Shown one piece after another: positions 1 through 9,768 of a stretch of 64,000 bases of DNA. The translations under genes were made by a program, and so were the position numbers. Source of the stretch: Coemansia sp. RSA 487 (lineage: Eukaryota > Kickxellomycota > Kickxellomycetes > Kickxellales > Kickxellaceae); the NCBI GenBank assembly GCA_027577595.1, contig JANBRJ010000030.1, forward strand, positions 26,001 to 90,000, read 5' to 3'. A model generated the notes under the pieces. The model worked only from the letters and a program-made list of their open reading frames with translations. It made no database searches and was not told where the DNA came from. The stretch's first letter is position 1. Each line of letters opens with the position of its first letter.

Positions 1-1370
1 CGACGGCGCTAAGGCGCGCAGCCTCTTGAAGCAAGTACCCGGGCCTGTCCTTGGGATTCGCCTCGTCGTCGTACAGCCCGCTATTCAGAACACTCATCGC
101 TGACTCGAAATCCTCCTGCTGCATAATCTTTTCGGCATTGCGCTGCAGAAGCGCAACTCCGATGCGGATGATCGACTCTGGCGCGCCCTCAGCAACAATG
201 ACGTCCATGGCACGCAGTACAAAGCTCAGCGGCATTGTGTAAGCAAACAAGGAAAGGAACCATGATGGCACATACATGGCTGGAAGCACGCCATGCGACT
301 CTAAGTGCGCCATCAGCGTCGGTGCAATCTCCATCGCCAAAGCCTGGAATTGGTACAGCCGCAAGTGCAAACCCGCCATATCCTCAGTAAACATTCCACG
401 CAGATCATATGTTTCCATTAGTCGCACCAGGACGCAGAACGCAGCGCATTCTCCCATGTTCATTATCAGCGGCCCAATGATGAACCCCAGGCCCTGGCAG
501 TATCCGACCTCGGCATCGTACAGCGAATACGCCTTGAGGATGCGGAACAGCCGCAGCTGGCCCTCGCCGCCCTCCACTTTGAACACAGGCACTTTGGGGA
601 ATGTGCGCGTCAGGTCGCGGCGGATCACGCGCTCGTGTGGCGAATACTCCTGAATCAGCTGTGTGTAGACGGTTTGCAAGTACGTGGACCGCGCCTGTGT
701 CAGCGTTTGCCACACAGGGCCACGGATCCGCCCGGGTATCCCTGCCCTGATTTTGGCCGCCAGATGCAGTGGCGCGCGCTTGCGCAGCCCCTCGGCATCA
801 TCGATCACCGAGCGCCAGAAATCGCCAGTATCGCCAAGCGCTTCGAGCGACGCCTCCCAGTCGCTTGTGGTTGCATCCAGCTCGTCCATTGTCTTGCTGC
901 GGAGGAGGAACCCTGGCAATCCGCGTTCGTCGCCCTCTGGGTACACGCGGTAGCTGGTTCTGCTATTCTTCATGGCGCCCTCCTGGTTGCTCTCAATTTC
1001 TTCGTCAGGAACGGTTGCCGACGTAGGCGATCTGATGTCCACCAGGGACCGAAGAGTCTCGCCATCAGCTGTCAAGCCACCGCCTTCGAACGCCACACGC
1101 TTCGGGTCGCTATACAGTAGGTCATTGGCCACTTCTGCTCGTGCAAGCATCAGTACTGCTGCATCTGCTGTTTCGTTTTCTTCATCCGATACTTTTGAGT
1201 CTCTCTTTTGTCGCACGTGTGATGGTGATGGGAGTGGTGGAATAGTGTCGGTAGTATTTAGTGCTGGTAGCTGATGCGGAGCAGTATCTTTGTTGTGTCT
1301 TTGTGCTGGCGTCCGTGGCAAAAGCACTGGCAATTCCAGTGACTGTAAACGCTGGTGTTGGTCTGTCATA
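1..1370 (-). CDS. TBC-domain Rab GTPase-activating protein (partial, runs off left edge)
   Basis: Continuous minus-strand frame from ATG at 1370 to the window edge (456 codons, no stop reached). Residues 1-190 are low-complexity and acidic. A TBC domain starts near residue 208 (GIPGRIRGPVWQ). It carries the arginine-finger motif IRRDLTRTFP (about 249-258; Arg in IxxDxxRT) and the glutamine-finger motif YCQGLGF (290-296). TBC proteins stimulate GTP hydrolysis on Rab GTPases in membrane traffic. The spacing and motifs resemble the Gyp5/EVI5 class, but the C-terminus that would separate subfamilies is outside the window. The next gene upstream is almost 1 kb away. Domain call is firm; the Rab substrate is unknown. 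Confidence 0.9.
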
Positions 1371-2354
1371 TTTGATCCTTTATATGAAAAAAAGAGAGAA
1401 AGGAGAAAAAGTCAAAGTAGTAGAATAGTATGCTAAAAATGCGAAAAGGAGAAAAGAAAGTTGGTTTGCCTACTTTTCAGTGTATAGGAAAAATACAATT
1501 AGTGGTTTGTGTAATCTTTAAGAAAAAAGCCACTCCATACTTTTCATGCCCTTTTCTGTGGTTTGTTGTTATTTTCAGACCATTGGTGAGGGGGAGGGAC
1601 CAAAACATGGTGTCTGAGCGGGGGAGTGGAGGCAGGTTGCAAACAAATATATGTAAATCCTTTCTCTCGTCACAAAACAAGTCCTCGTGGGTTATTTTTT
1701 TTCAGAGAGGAGAGAATCAAAGAGGTTTCTTCTTACCAAAGGGGTTTTGCGGCTCAACAGGCGCATTCACTAAATGCTCTTGCGTATTTTTCCAAATAAA
1801 AATAAGAGATAAATTCAATTACAAGTGGGGGCTCCTCGCTTTCCATAGTATCCAGGGCGCGAAGCTTGTTTACTTTATGTATTATTTAATGTCATTTTGA
1901 TCGGGTTGTTACTAGAATTACTTTCATTGCCAATTCTAAATATAGAAGCTGTCAGTTCAAACATTACATTGCATACGTTGTCACAGCTGGGCAAATATAG
2001 AAGGATGTCATATGTAGAGAGCGTGATGCAAAAAGCACACTATCTCCCAAATCTTCTTTTGGAAGATAAGCTGCTGCTGCTGCAATCAATCCTCCAGCCC
2101 CACTGTTGGCTGTTCCAAACCAGCACATTCTTTTAGCGAGTAATGCTGTGGTGCAGAAGAAATGGCAAAATGAGAGAGGGTTTAGGTTGCACAGACACAA
2201 ATGCCACATTCTGACTCTGTGTGCGATTTCCTTCCCCATAAGGATTCAAAATGTGTTCAAAGGTATATCAGCTAAAAATAAAAATCCTGGAAAAACTAGT
2301 CTTGCTACTACATTTTTCACTAATTGCCATTTCATCATTAAAAAAAGAAGAGGA
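1371..2354. other. Intergenic region between the TBC gene and the FAM32A-like gene
   Basis: A/T-rich spacer holding the promoters of two divergent genes. Open frames here (for example 1430-1900 on the plus strand) are rich in Phe, Lys and Ser from homopolymer runs and show no domain or conserved motif, so I do not call them. A short CTG run lies near 2071. No tRNA-like A/B boxes seen. Confidence 0.5.
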
Positions 2355-2666
2355 ATGCCTGACGAATACGACTACGGCGTCGTCCACGGCTCACTCAAGC
2401 TCAAGAAGCCCAAGGGGCTGTTCAAAAAGACCACAAAGAAATTGAGAAAGCCAAAGTCCAAGAAACAGCCAGCAAAGACCGACAATGCAAGCAGCATAGC
2501 TAAAACCGAGGCTGAGAAGCGGTTCGACGATATGAAAAAGAAGCGTAAGCTTGAGCACATTGAACGGTTGGCTGAAAAGTCATTCGGAGATAGGGTTAAA
2601 GAATTCAACGAGAAATTGGAGCGCACACCCGAGCATAACGATGTGCCCAAGGTTGGTCCAGGCTAA
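2355..2666 (+). CDS. FAM32A-like small basic nuclear protein
   Basis: A 103-aa product. I place the start at the ATG opening MPDEYDYGVV because the open frame upstream (from 2106) is non-conserved AT-rich sequence. The N-terminal DYGVVHGSLKLKKPKG segment, a Lys-rich middle (about 20-55), and a C-terminal block RVKEFNEKLERTPEHNDVPK follow the architecture of FAM32A, where the end reads similarly (RVEDFN...EHYDIPK). FAM32A is a spliceosome-associated factor that acts near the catalytic centre during exon ligation in animals; the fungal role is inferred. Predicted nuclear. The length matches the family (about 110 aa). Confidence 0.88.
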   Translation: MPDEYDYGVVHGSLKLKKPKGLFKKTTKKLRKPKSKKQPAKTDNASSIAKTEAEKRFDDMKKKRKLEHIERLAEKSFGDRVKEFNEKLERTPEHNDVPKVGPG

Positions 2667-2727
2667 CAAGAATATCCATATTACTTTTTATTTCGGTATA
2701 ATAATAAAACATGTACTTTTGCAATTT

Positions 2728-4203
2728 TCAAGCTGATGGCGATTGTGCCACCGCAGTCGTACTAGATGCACTGGTATTGCTGCGCTGGTTTCGTACAATC
2801 TCGACGATCTTTGCATGGCCCGCACGAGTGACAACCAGTTGCATTTTTTCTGTATTGGCCCACAGAATGACACCAATGTCCTGGGCATACCTGAAGACGC
2901 GCTCAAACTCCGACTTGTGGTTAAAGTCCTTGTAAAAGTGTGCGTGCACCGGATGCAAGCGGTTGCGTTCGCGTTCCCACAGCCGCACTTGGTCTGTGAC
3001 AGTCATTGGTAGGACAGGCATTTTTCCGTGCATTTGCGGATGCGCGTTGGTTGTCAGAAATGTGATGATTTGATCAGCAGTGATCCCATGGCTGATTGCG
3101 CTACGGATGCTCTCGCGCGTCAGTGCGCCTGTCACAAAGTTTGGGAACCGATTGACCAAGTGCACAAACAGATTTAGGATGGCTATCTGGAGCGGCGAGC
3201 TTGTATATGCGTACAGTCGGCAATTCGTTTCCAGAATAATGTACCCCGATTCGCTGGGCACCGCCATTTCACCGATATCTGCCGATTTGGACAAAGGCTT
3301 GGCACTGGAGCTGCTGGTGGTCGAACCTGTTGTTGCAGCTGACCCACTTGTCAAAGACGTTATCAGATGCGTCGGATAGAACCGGCGTGCCGCGCCATCC
3401 AAGTACAAGAGTCCGAAGTCGCACAGCTCGCTAAGCATTCTGCGTTGGTTCTTTGTAAGCGCTTCGGTCGAGTACTGCTGTGCAGGCTGCAAACTAACGA
3501 GCTGGAACAAGAAATTAAGGACCTCCACCACATCCATGTCTTGCATTTCCGCAAGTCGTAGATACTGAAGAAGCACTGTCCATACTTGTGAAACCGGATC
3601 TTGTAGTAAGAACTGGAACCCACTGTTGCTGATCCTTAATCCTTCATTGTTACTTTCGTCCATAAGGTGGGACATTTTGAGGATGCCACGTACGCTTTCC
3701 GAAGGAGGAGCAACTTCTGCTGATTGCCCAACCATAAAGTGAAGGATGCTTTCCCATCGCTCGTTTGCATACCGGGCGAGCCATGATGCTGTGACGCGCG
3801 GGTCGCGTGGTCCCCTGTACAGGATACCAAAGCTACCAAAGTCTCCACCGCCCGTCAGTGCATTTCTCAGCTGTTCGCGGAATATTGGGTTAAGAGATAC
3901 CATGTTCTTTTCTTCGACTAGGATTTGCAGCTTGCGTAGTTGGTGGATTTTGGATTTCACAGTTCTTTGGTGGTTTGGTTTGGCCCATTGGTGCATGTCG
4001 TGGAGCTGGAGCGGTGAATCCAAGTACAACATCGATATTATCAGCTGTTTACCCACTGTTGATAAAAGTCGAAAGATTGCAAGGCATGCGGCAGGGTTAG
4101 AGAATACTCGTCGGATAAACTGTGTTGGCAGAGACTCTAGGTATTCTGCTATCGTTAGTCGAAACTCATCCTCGCTTCCAATTAGAGCTGGTGTTGAAGT
4201 CAT
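2728..4203 (-). CDS. TFB2: TFIIH core subunit Tfb2/p52
   Basis: A 491-aa product starting at ATG 4203 (MTSTPALIG). The open frame extends 36 codons upstream but that part is hydrophobic, AT-rich and unlike the family. The N-terminal helical region (AEYLESLPTQFIRRVFSNPAACLAIFRLL) and the C-terminal dimerisation-type segment (DQVRLWERERNRL... then FEFxxAQDIGVILWANTEK-like) are characteristic of p52. In TFIIH this subunit anchors and regulates the XPB helicase and binds p8/Tfb5, acting in RNA polymerase II initiation and nucleotide excision repair. A Ser/Thr-rich insert lies near residue 300. Divergently transcribed from the TFIIIC gene across about 260 bp. Length fits the family (460-515 aa). 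Confidence 0.93.
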   Translation of the reverse strand: MTSTPALIGSEDEFRLTIAEYLESLPTQFIRRVFSNPAACLAIFRLLSTVGKQLIISMLYLDSPLQLHDMHQWAKPNHQRTVKSKIHQLRKLQILVEEKNMVSLNPIFREQLRNALTGGGDFGSFGILYRGPRDPRVTASWLARYANERWESILHFMVGQSAEVAPPSESVRGILKMSHLMDESNNEGLRISNSGFQFLLQDPVSQVWTVLLQYLRLAEMQDMDVVEVLNFLFQLVSLQPAQQYSTEALTKNQRRMLSELCDFGLLYLDGAARRFYPTHLITSLTSGSAATTGSTTSSSSAKPLSKSADIGEMAVPSESGYIILETNCRLYAYTSSPLQIAILNLFVHLVNRFPNFVTGALTRESIRSAISHGITADQIITFLTTNAHPQMHGKMPVLPMTVTDQVRLWERERNRLHPVHAHFYKDFNHKSEFERVFRYAQDIGVILWANTEKMQLVVTRAGHAKIVEIVRNQRSNTSASSTTAVAQSPSA

Positions 4204-4466
4204 TGTCAAATTAATACAGAATGTTAAAGAGTAGTTTTTGAAAAAGAAAAAATAATAACCAAAGGCGATTTTTCTTTTGTGTTTTTGATCAAAGTTGGGC
4301 AGTATCACCACCTCTGCGTCTAAAAGCTTGTGGGTATTTTAATAAAAGATAAAAGCGAACGCGTCAAAATTTCTTTTTTTTTTCTTTTCTTTTCTTGTTA
4401 TTGTTGAAATTGTGAATTTTGTTATGCTCTATCTTGTATTAAAAAAACTACTTTTTTACTTTGATC
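4204..4466. promoter_or_regulatory. Shared divergent promoter, TFB2 / TFIIIC subunit
   Basis: A 263-bp spacer between two start codons on opposite strands. It has long poly-T/poly-A tracts (4374-4396, 4440-4447), typical of nucleosome-poor fungal promoters. No specific factor site can be named. Confidence 0.5.
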
Positions 4467-6761
4467 ATGTCACCCAATCCAACAAGCACTGAGGAAGTGC
4501 CTCGGCGAAAGCGCGGAAGACCAAGAAAGGACCCAAGCGATATGTCTGTGCGGAAGCCTAGCAGAGGCAGAGGAAGGGGCAGAGGAAGGGGCAGGGAGAG
4601 AGGCAGGGGACGTGGGGGTAAAAGTCAATCGCCAACAACAAATAGAGAACTAGCGAATGGATCAGAATCCGAGTACTCTGACAAAAACAACGATAGCGAA
4701 CCCATTGAGCCTCCACCAGTTCGTATTGGCGCCAAACGCGGAAGAAAGCCCAAAGTAAAAATAGAATCACTAGTAGAAGGAGAAGGAAAGGGAGGAGAAG
4801 GAGAAGGAGAAGAGGAACTAGATCATGCAAGAGCACCAGATGTACCATGGGCTTCGCAACAGAGAGCCGCCATCCAGCGTAAAGTTTCAACGTTAACAAA
4901 GACGCAGGAGAAACGTAGATGCATATGGAGCGGTCCGCCGGATCTGCTGGATTTGGGTCGGAAGGATCCATTACCCACGCGTAGCACAAATTGTATCGAC
5001 CTGGCCACCGACGAAGCTGTCTGGAACACGTTACGCGAAACACAGCCTGCCGTTGCTGATATCGATTTGGAACCAAATGCATTGAAAGTACGCGAATACA
5101 TCGGTGGTATCAATTTTGCTGAAGCAGATAAAAGCACTGAGGCTGCCGCGCCCCTATCGCTAGTACTCAGTGACAAAAGCCCAGAATACCAAGGGAGCGA
5201 CAACACCGGCGAAATTGTAGAAATTGATCCGCTTTGCGCAGCACATCGGTTCGAGACGCCCGGCAACAGAGGCTGGATAGCCAACGTTAAGCAATCGGTG
5301 CTGAGCATCGACTGGGCGCCCCAGCGACATCAGCAGGGACCGCGAGACACCGGTACCATAAATACAGACTATATAGCTGTTGGTGGGCTGGGCGTGGGCT
5401 CCGAGGGGACCGACAGTATGAGCCAATTGTACTTGGAACGCGACAAGCATCCAAAACCTGGCGCTATACAGATATGGGCCGTCCACACGGATCCGATGAC
5501 AAAGCAGGCGACCAAGGAAGAGTCATGTAAACTGGACATGCTTCTATTGCATACCTTTGGCCGCTGTCTCATGCTCAAATGGTGCCCCATCAGCATTCCA
5601 CAAAGCGAAACAGAGACTGGCAATGTGAAACTCATCGGATACCTGGCGGCTATCTTTGGCGATGGATATCTCCGCGTTTGCGCTGTCCCTCACCCGCATT
5701 TTCTGCGCAAAGATACAAGCCCCAGCAGTATTGCTGTGTCGATGTACTGGCCACGAGAAAAATCGCTCCTGCAGGTGCGTGCACCGCGTGGTATCTTTAC
5801 ATCCATCGACTGGGCGTGCGCCGACCTGGTTGTCGCCTGCACGTCCAAGGGTGCAATCACAGTATGGCCGCTGGGGCCTTGCGTCACGGATGGATCGCCC
5901 CACAAGGAGAAGGATACGAATGTTTATCCGATTCTGAACCAGACTGCCCATTCAGGCCCAATATCCCTGGTCAACGCTATTAGTGTTGCATACTTGTCGC
6001 CCTTGAGCAACCGCCAGGCAGAGTTCACAAAGATAAGCGTTGCCAATGTGCAAATATTCACCACAGGCAGTGACGGGCGACTCTATAGGACGCTTCTGGG
6101 ACTACAGTCGCGCCAGCGACACCCATTGATGCGGTTCCCTGGACGTATGTATTCAGGCGCAGTGTTTTGGCCCACGCGATCCTTCTTGCTCCCCGATATA
6201 AACAACAGTGCACGTATATTCAACGAGTCTGTATTAACGCAGCTGACAGATCCCGTAGGGGTTTCTTTACTCGACCACTACAGCTACGACCCTGACGCAG
6301 ATGTGGTTTCCGTCAAAAGAAGAGCTGACCAGAACGTCTTGCCGTGGAATTCTGATCTCGATTTGCATATTGTGAACTGCTACCATTTCGATAGCACTTT
6401 ACTGCAGATGGCGTCATCGGAATTCCATTCCTTTGTTGCAATGGTTTCGGCTAATGGACAAGTGGTTTTACAGAACGCTGAGTATTCCAGATTCACCCGG
6501 CGGGGAAGCATATTTCACCGCATCGTGTATGAGCTGGCCTGGGACCACGAGGCCGAGCGCCTAGTCTGCTACAGAGGGTGGTGCTTCTGTAATTTGCCAG
6601 TGAAGAAGGGAATGGCTGGCGAGTTTGGCATATTCCCAGTCCAAGTGGCCGTGCAAGCTTGTGCGTGGTCGCGTAATCCGTTATCGTCTGCGTGGATGGC
6701 TTCTGCGGGAGCCAACGGTTTGCTTAGAATAGAGAATGTTTCTAGACTTCCCTACATTTGA
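4467..6761 (+). CDS. TFIIIC WD40 subunit (Sfc6/Tfc6-like) with AT-hook
   Basis: A 764-aa product. The first true ATG is at 4467; the frame can be read two codons earlier only from a TTG. An AT-hook-type core (RRKRGRPRKDP) lies near residues 14-24, followed by RGRGRG repeats and a second K/R-GRKPK patch. From about residue 250 onward the sequence forms WD-type beta-propeller blades (VLSIDWAPQR, YIAVGGLG, GAIQIWAV, LAAIFGDGYLRVCAVP, FTSIDWACADLVVACTSKGAITVWPLG). This combination matches S. pombe Sfc6 and human GTF3C2, TFIIIC subunits that bind the B-box of RNA polymerase III promoters. The family assignment rests on architecture and a few blade motifs, so other AT-hook/WD nuclear proteins remain possible. 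Confidence 0.8.
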   Translation: MSPNPTSTEEVPRRKRGRPRKDPSDMSVRKPSRGRGRGRGRGRERGRGRGGKSQSPTTNRELANGSESEYSDKNNDSEPIEPPPVRIGAKRGRKPKVKIESLVEGEGKGGEGEGEEELDHARAPDVPWASQQRAAIQRKVSTLTKTQEKRRCIWSGPPDLLDLGRKDPLPTRSTNCIDLATDEAVWNTLRETQPAVADIDLEPNALKVREYIGGINFAEADKSTEAAAPLSLVLSDKSPEYQGSDNTGEIVEIDPLCAAHRFETPGNRGWIANVKQSVLSIDWAPQRHQQGPRDTGTINTDYIAVGGLGVGSEGTDSMSQLYLERDKHPKPGAIQIWAVHTDPMTKQATKEESCKLDMLLLHTFGRCLMLKWCPISIPQSETETGNVKLIGYLAAIFGDGYLRVCAVPHPHFLRKDTSPSSIAVSMYWPREKSLLQVRAPRGIFTSIDWACADLVVACTSKGAITVWPLGPCVTDGSPHKEKDTNVYPILNQTAHSGPISLVNAISVAYLSPLSNRQAEFTKISVANVQIFTTGSDGRLYRTLLGLQSRQRHPLMRFPGRMYSGAVFWPTRSFLLPDINNSARIFNESVLTQLTDPVGVSLLDHYSYDPDADVVSVKRRADQNVLPWNSDLDLHIVNCYHFDSTLLQMASSEFHSFVAMVSANGQVVLQNAEYSRFTRRGSIFHRIVYELAWDHEAERLVCYRGWCFCNLPVKKGMAGEFGIFPVQVAVQACAWSRNPLSSAWMASAGANGLLRIENVSRLPYI

Positions 6762-7133
6762 AGTTTTTCTTTAATTGTTTTTGCTGTTTGTATATTTGAC
6801 AAAGAGAGAGAAAAAAAAAAGTCAAGCCATCGGTTATGCAAAAAAAAAAAATACCAGAAAAATGTAAAATGTCAATGTCCAAAAAAAGATAATATGACGC
6901 TCGTTTTGATGAGAACGATTTGCTTATTGGTGCAGGTTGCATTACAGCCTATCACTTGTACGTGTTGAATATGACTGAGATATTCCCATTGGTCTTTTTT
7001 GTGTAATGTAAGAAGAGTACAGTAAAAATAAAAAAGATGAACAAGTGCGGAATTCTTTTTCTTTTTCAGTTTATTATATATATTCTGTATAGATATAAAA
7101 TAGTACTATTCTTTTACCCGAGTTTATTATAAA
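6762..7133. other. Intergenic region, TFIIIC subunit to Zn2Cys6 gene
   Basis: 372 bp of A/T-rich sequence with A-runs at 6811-6820 and 6839-6850. It holds the 3' end of the upstream gene and the promoter of the downstream gene. No further gene seen. Confidence 0.5.
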
Positions 7134-8668
7134 ATGCAACATCCGGACAACAACTACTACCAGCAACCACAACAACAACAACAACAGCAGCAGCAGCAAG
7201 TGCCGTTGATGATATCTGTTGGTTCGCCAACCACAAGCTTTAACTTGGCTCAACAACCACCACAGCATCTTGTTCGGTACCGCCACTCTTGCGAGCACTG
7301 TAGGTAAGCCATATATTCATATATTCCCATCACGTATGGAGCAATCGTAACATGTGATTGTCAATAAATATGGATATACACAATGAATGGATTTTGCTTT
7401 TTTTTTTTAGAAGACGAAAGATAAAGTGTAGCGGCACTAGGCCGATATGCGACCACTGTTTACGGCGTGGAATTCAATGCATATACAAGCCATTAGCACG
7501 GACCCCACGACGCACAGTATCCACAGGATCCGGAGGAGGAAGCACGCAACAAAGCGCCAGCCCACTCCATAACCATGGAGTTCAACCGATATCCATTCCG
7601 ACATCTGGTGCTACCTTTTTGTCACCGTTAGCGTCATCCTCGTATTTACATACCCATACAGACATAGCCAGCGCACCTGCGTTCCATTCAATGTCTCCGC
7701 TTCTAGGATACGGCATTCCCCTCAACAGCGGCGCCAAGACACAACAGCAAAGAAACGAATTTAATGGAAGTTTGCCCAAATCCCTACGTTCTCCAGCTCC
7801 CGCTATCCCATCACATATGTACAATGGCGGCGTGGCACCGAGCAATATACCGGTACAATCGCCTTTAGTGTACGGGTCGTTTAACAGCGACATGGGTGGT
7901 ACACCTGGAAGCTTTACGTCGATACAAAGTGATTTCTCCGATACTTCGCCATCGCAACCGAGTTTCAGCTTCAACCAAGTGCCGGTGACCCCAACAAAAA
8001 CATCGTCTTCAGCAGATACAACGGGAATGGTGGGATCCAGCGGGTTTCTTGGTGGTTTGCAAATGGATGATCCGGCGATACAACAGAGTACATCAATATA
8101 CGATTTCCAGATCCCCATGGAGCTTACAACAACCACAGGTTCGTTCAATTCGGGTCAGCACCAAATGGATATGACATTTACAAACCAAGGGTCGATGGGA
8201 TTCAGCCTGCCTAATCATTTTAATGCGATGTCGGCAACGTTGGGTGGTGGACCGTTAGATAACGGGTTGTCTGAATCGGAGAGCAATAGACATGAGCGCA
8301 AGACAACGGGCGACTCGGCTGACAGTATTTCTAGCATGCCACTTCTCGAGAGATCGGCAATGGGGGGAGAAGGACGGTCTGGCTATGCAGGCGCCAACAA
8401 ACCCAATTCCGGTGGTGGCGGTATATCTGATGAAATACTAAGCTATTACTTTTCAACACAACAGCAACAGCAACAGCCACTACATCATGGATACGTCGCT
8501 GGTAGTAGTAGTAGTAGTAGTAGTAGTACAGCTGTCAGTGGAATAGCGCCTGGATTGACAATATACCAGCATACTAGTGGATCGCCGTCAGTTGCAAACA
8601 ACACCACAGCATCCAGAAGAAACAATGCTGCTGGTAGTAGTAGGTATGACATCAAGAAGCAGCGATAA
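7134..8668 (+). CDS. Zn2Cys6 (Gal4-type) transcription factor, one intron
   Basis: Two exons: 7134-7303 and 7411-8668, giving 475 aa. The 107-nt intron (GTAAGC...TTTTTTTTTAG) splits an Arg codon inside the zinc cluster. Joining the exons restores CEHCRRRKIKC followed by SGTRPICDHCLRRGIQC, with spacing C-x2-C-x6-C-x6-C-x2-C-x6-C, the fungal binuclear cluster that binds CGG triplets. A frame reading through the intron from 7358 loses the first two cysteines and is wrong. A poly-Gln run precedes the cluster (about 13-22). The rest is Ser/Gly/Gln-rich with a second Gln run and a Ser run (AGT repeat at 8504-8528). No fungal_trans middle domain is evident, so its targets cannot be inferred. Confidence 0.88.
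7304..7410 (+). other. Intron within the Zn2Cys6 cluster
   Basis: GT at 7304 and AG at 7409-7410, preceded by a strong poly-pyrimidine tract. Removal restores the six-cysteine cluster in frame. Confidence 0.9.
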
Positions 8669-9000
8669 AAAGACATTTGGGTTCTAGGCTTTTTTAATTG
8701 ATCCGAAAAAGGCTCGCTTTTCTTTCATTCTGTATCCAAAAGATTCGCCCTAATCCCAATCCATGTAAATAGAAAGAAGATATTGCAAGCAGGAGTAGGG
8801 TGTGAGATAAAAAGGCAAGGTATATAAAACGCGGCAAACAGCAAAACGACAAGAGAAGAAAGATCGTAAAACTGCAGTCTTTTTTTCTTTTTCTTTTTCT
8901 TGTTCTTGTTCTTGTTCTTGTTCTTGTTCTTGTTCTTGTTCTTGTTCTGCTCTTAGTTTTATACCAAAGCTCAATCTTTTCTCCTTCGTATTTATTAACC
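8669..9000. promoter_or_regulatory. Promoter of 6-phosphogluconolactonase with CT-rich hexanucleotide repeat
   Basis: 332-bp spacer. From about 8881 to 8948 it holds a T-rich tract that becomes (TTCTTG)n, ending about 50 bp before the start codon on the coding strand. Pyrimidine tracts just upstream of starts are common in highly expressed fungal genes. On the minus strand the repeat reads as EQ or TR dipeptides in open frames that I do not regard as genes. Confidence 0.6.
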
Positions 9001-9768
9001 ATGCCGCTTACCAAAGTATATTCGTTCCACAAGGTCGACGACGTGGCCAAGGGGTTGGACAAGTTTCTGGAGCGCGAGTCGGCCGAAGCCATCGAACGTA
9101 ACGGCATGTTCACCGTAGCGTTCTCTGGGGGATCGCTACCAGCAACGGCATGCAAGTACTTGCGCGACAACACGAAGATAGACTTCAGCAGATGGTACGT
9201 GTTCTGGGCGGACGAACGGTGCGTCGATTACGATAGCGAGGAGTCAAACTACAAGCTACTCAAGCAAGAGTTGTTGGACCCGCTTGGTGGCAAGATCCCT
9301 GAGGCGCAAGTGATTGCGATCAACGAATCGCTGGTCGGTGATCCTGAGGCAGCAGCCACCGATTACCAGGAGCAAATGGAGACTGTTTTCGCCAAAGGAA
9401 AGAGCAAGTTCCCCGAGTTTGATTGCATTTTGCTTGGCATTGGGCCCGATGGACACACGTGCTCGCTGTTTCCGAACCGCCCGCAGCTGGAGGAGCGAAA
9501 CAAGTGGGTGGTGCATATCGAGGATTCGCCCAAGGAGCCACCATGCAGGATCACGCTGACCCTGCCTGTGCTTAATGCTTCAAGGAGCGTGGCGTTTGTG
9601 GCCACAGGTGCAGGCAAAAGTAAGACGGTCAAGGAGATCGTCGATGATAGAGATGTGGCGAAGCCTGCGTCGCATGTGGCGCTATCCAAGGGGACCCTGT
9701 ACTGGTTCCTGGATGCTGGTTCAGCTAAAGGGCTGACTACCACCAAGCCGACGGAATTCAAGCTGTGA
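9001..9768 (+). CDS. 6-phosphogluconolactonase
   Basis: A 255-aa product. It hydrolyses 6-phosphoglucono-delta-lactone, the second step of the oxidative pentose phosphate pathway, in the cytosol. Visible family motifs are FSGGSLP (about 41-47), the WADERCVDYDSEESNY block (about 69-84) and LLGIGPDGHTCSLFP (about 144-158), the last containing the catalytic His region. Length and motif order match eukaryotic PGLS/SOL3-type enzymes. The ATG at 9001 is the first after a pyrimidine-rich leader, and the N-terminus fits the family, so the start is well supported. Confidence 0.95.
   Translation: MPLTKVYSFHKVDDVAKGLDKFLERESAEAIERNGMFTVAFSGGSLPATACKYLRDNTKIDFSRWYVFWADERCVDYDSEESNYKLLKQELLDPLGGKIPEAQVIAINESLVGDPEAAATDYQEQMETVFAKGKSKFPEFDCILLGIGPDGHTCSLFPNRPQLEERNKWVVHIEDSPKEPPCRITLTLPVLNASRSVAFVATGAGKSKTVKEIVDDRDVAKPASHVALSKGTLYWFLDAGSAKGLTTTKPTEFKL

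Noticed and set aside
1430-1900. 156-codon plus-strand open frame
   Set aside because: AT-rich, Phe/Lys-heavy, no motif, and lies in a promoter region.
8694-9173. 159-codon minus-strand frame with TR/EQ dipeptide run
   Set aside because: Created by the (TTCTTG)n repeat upstream of the lactonase; not a protein gene.
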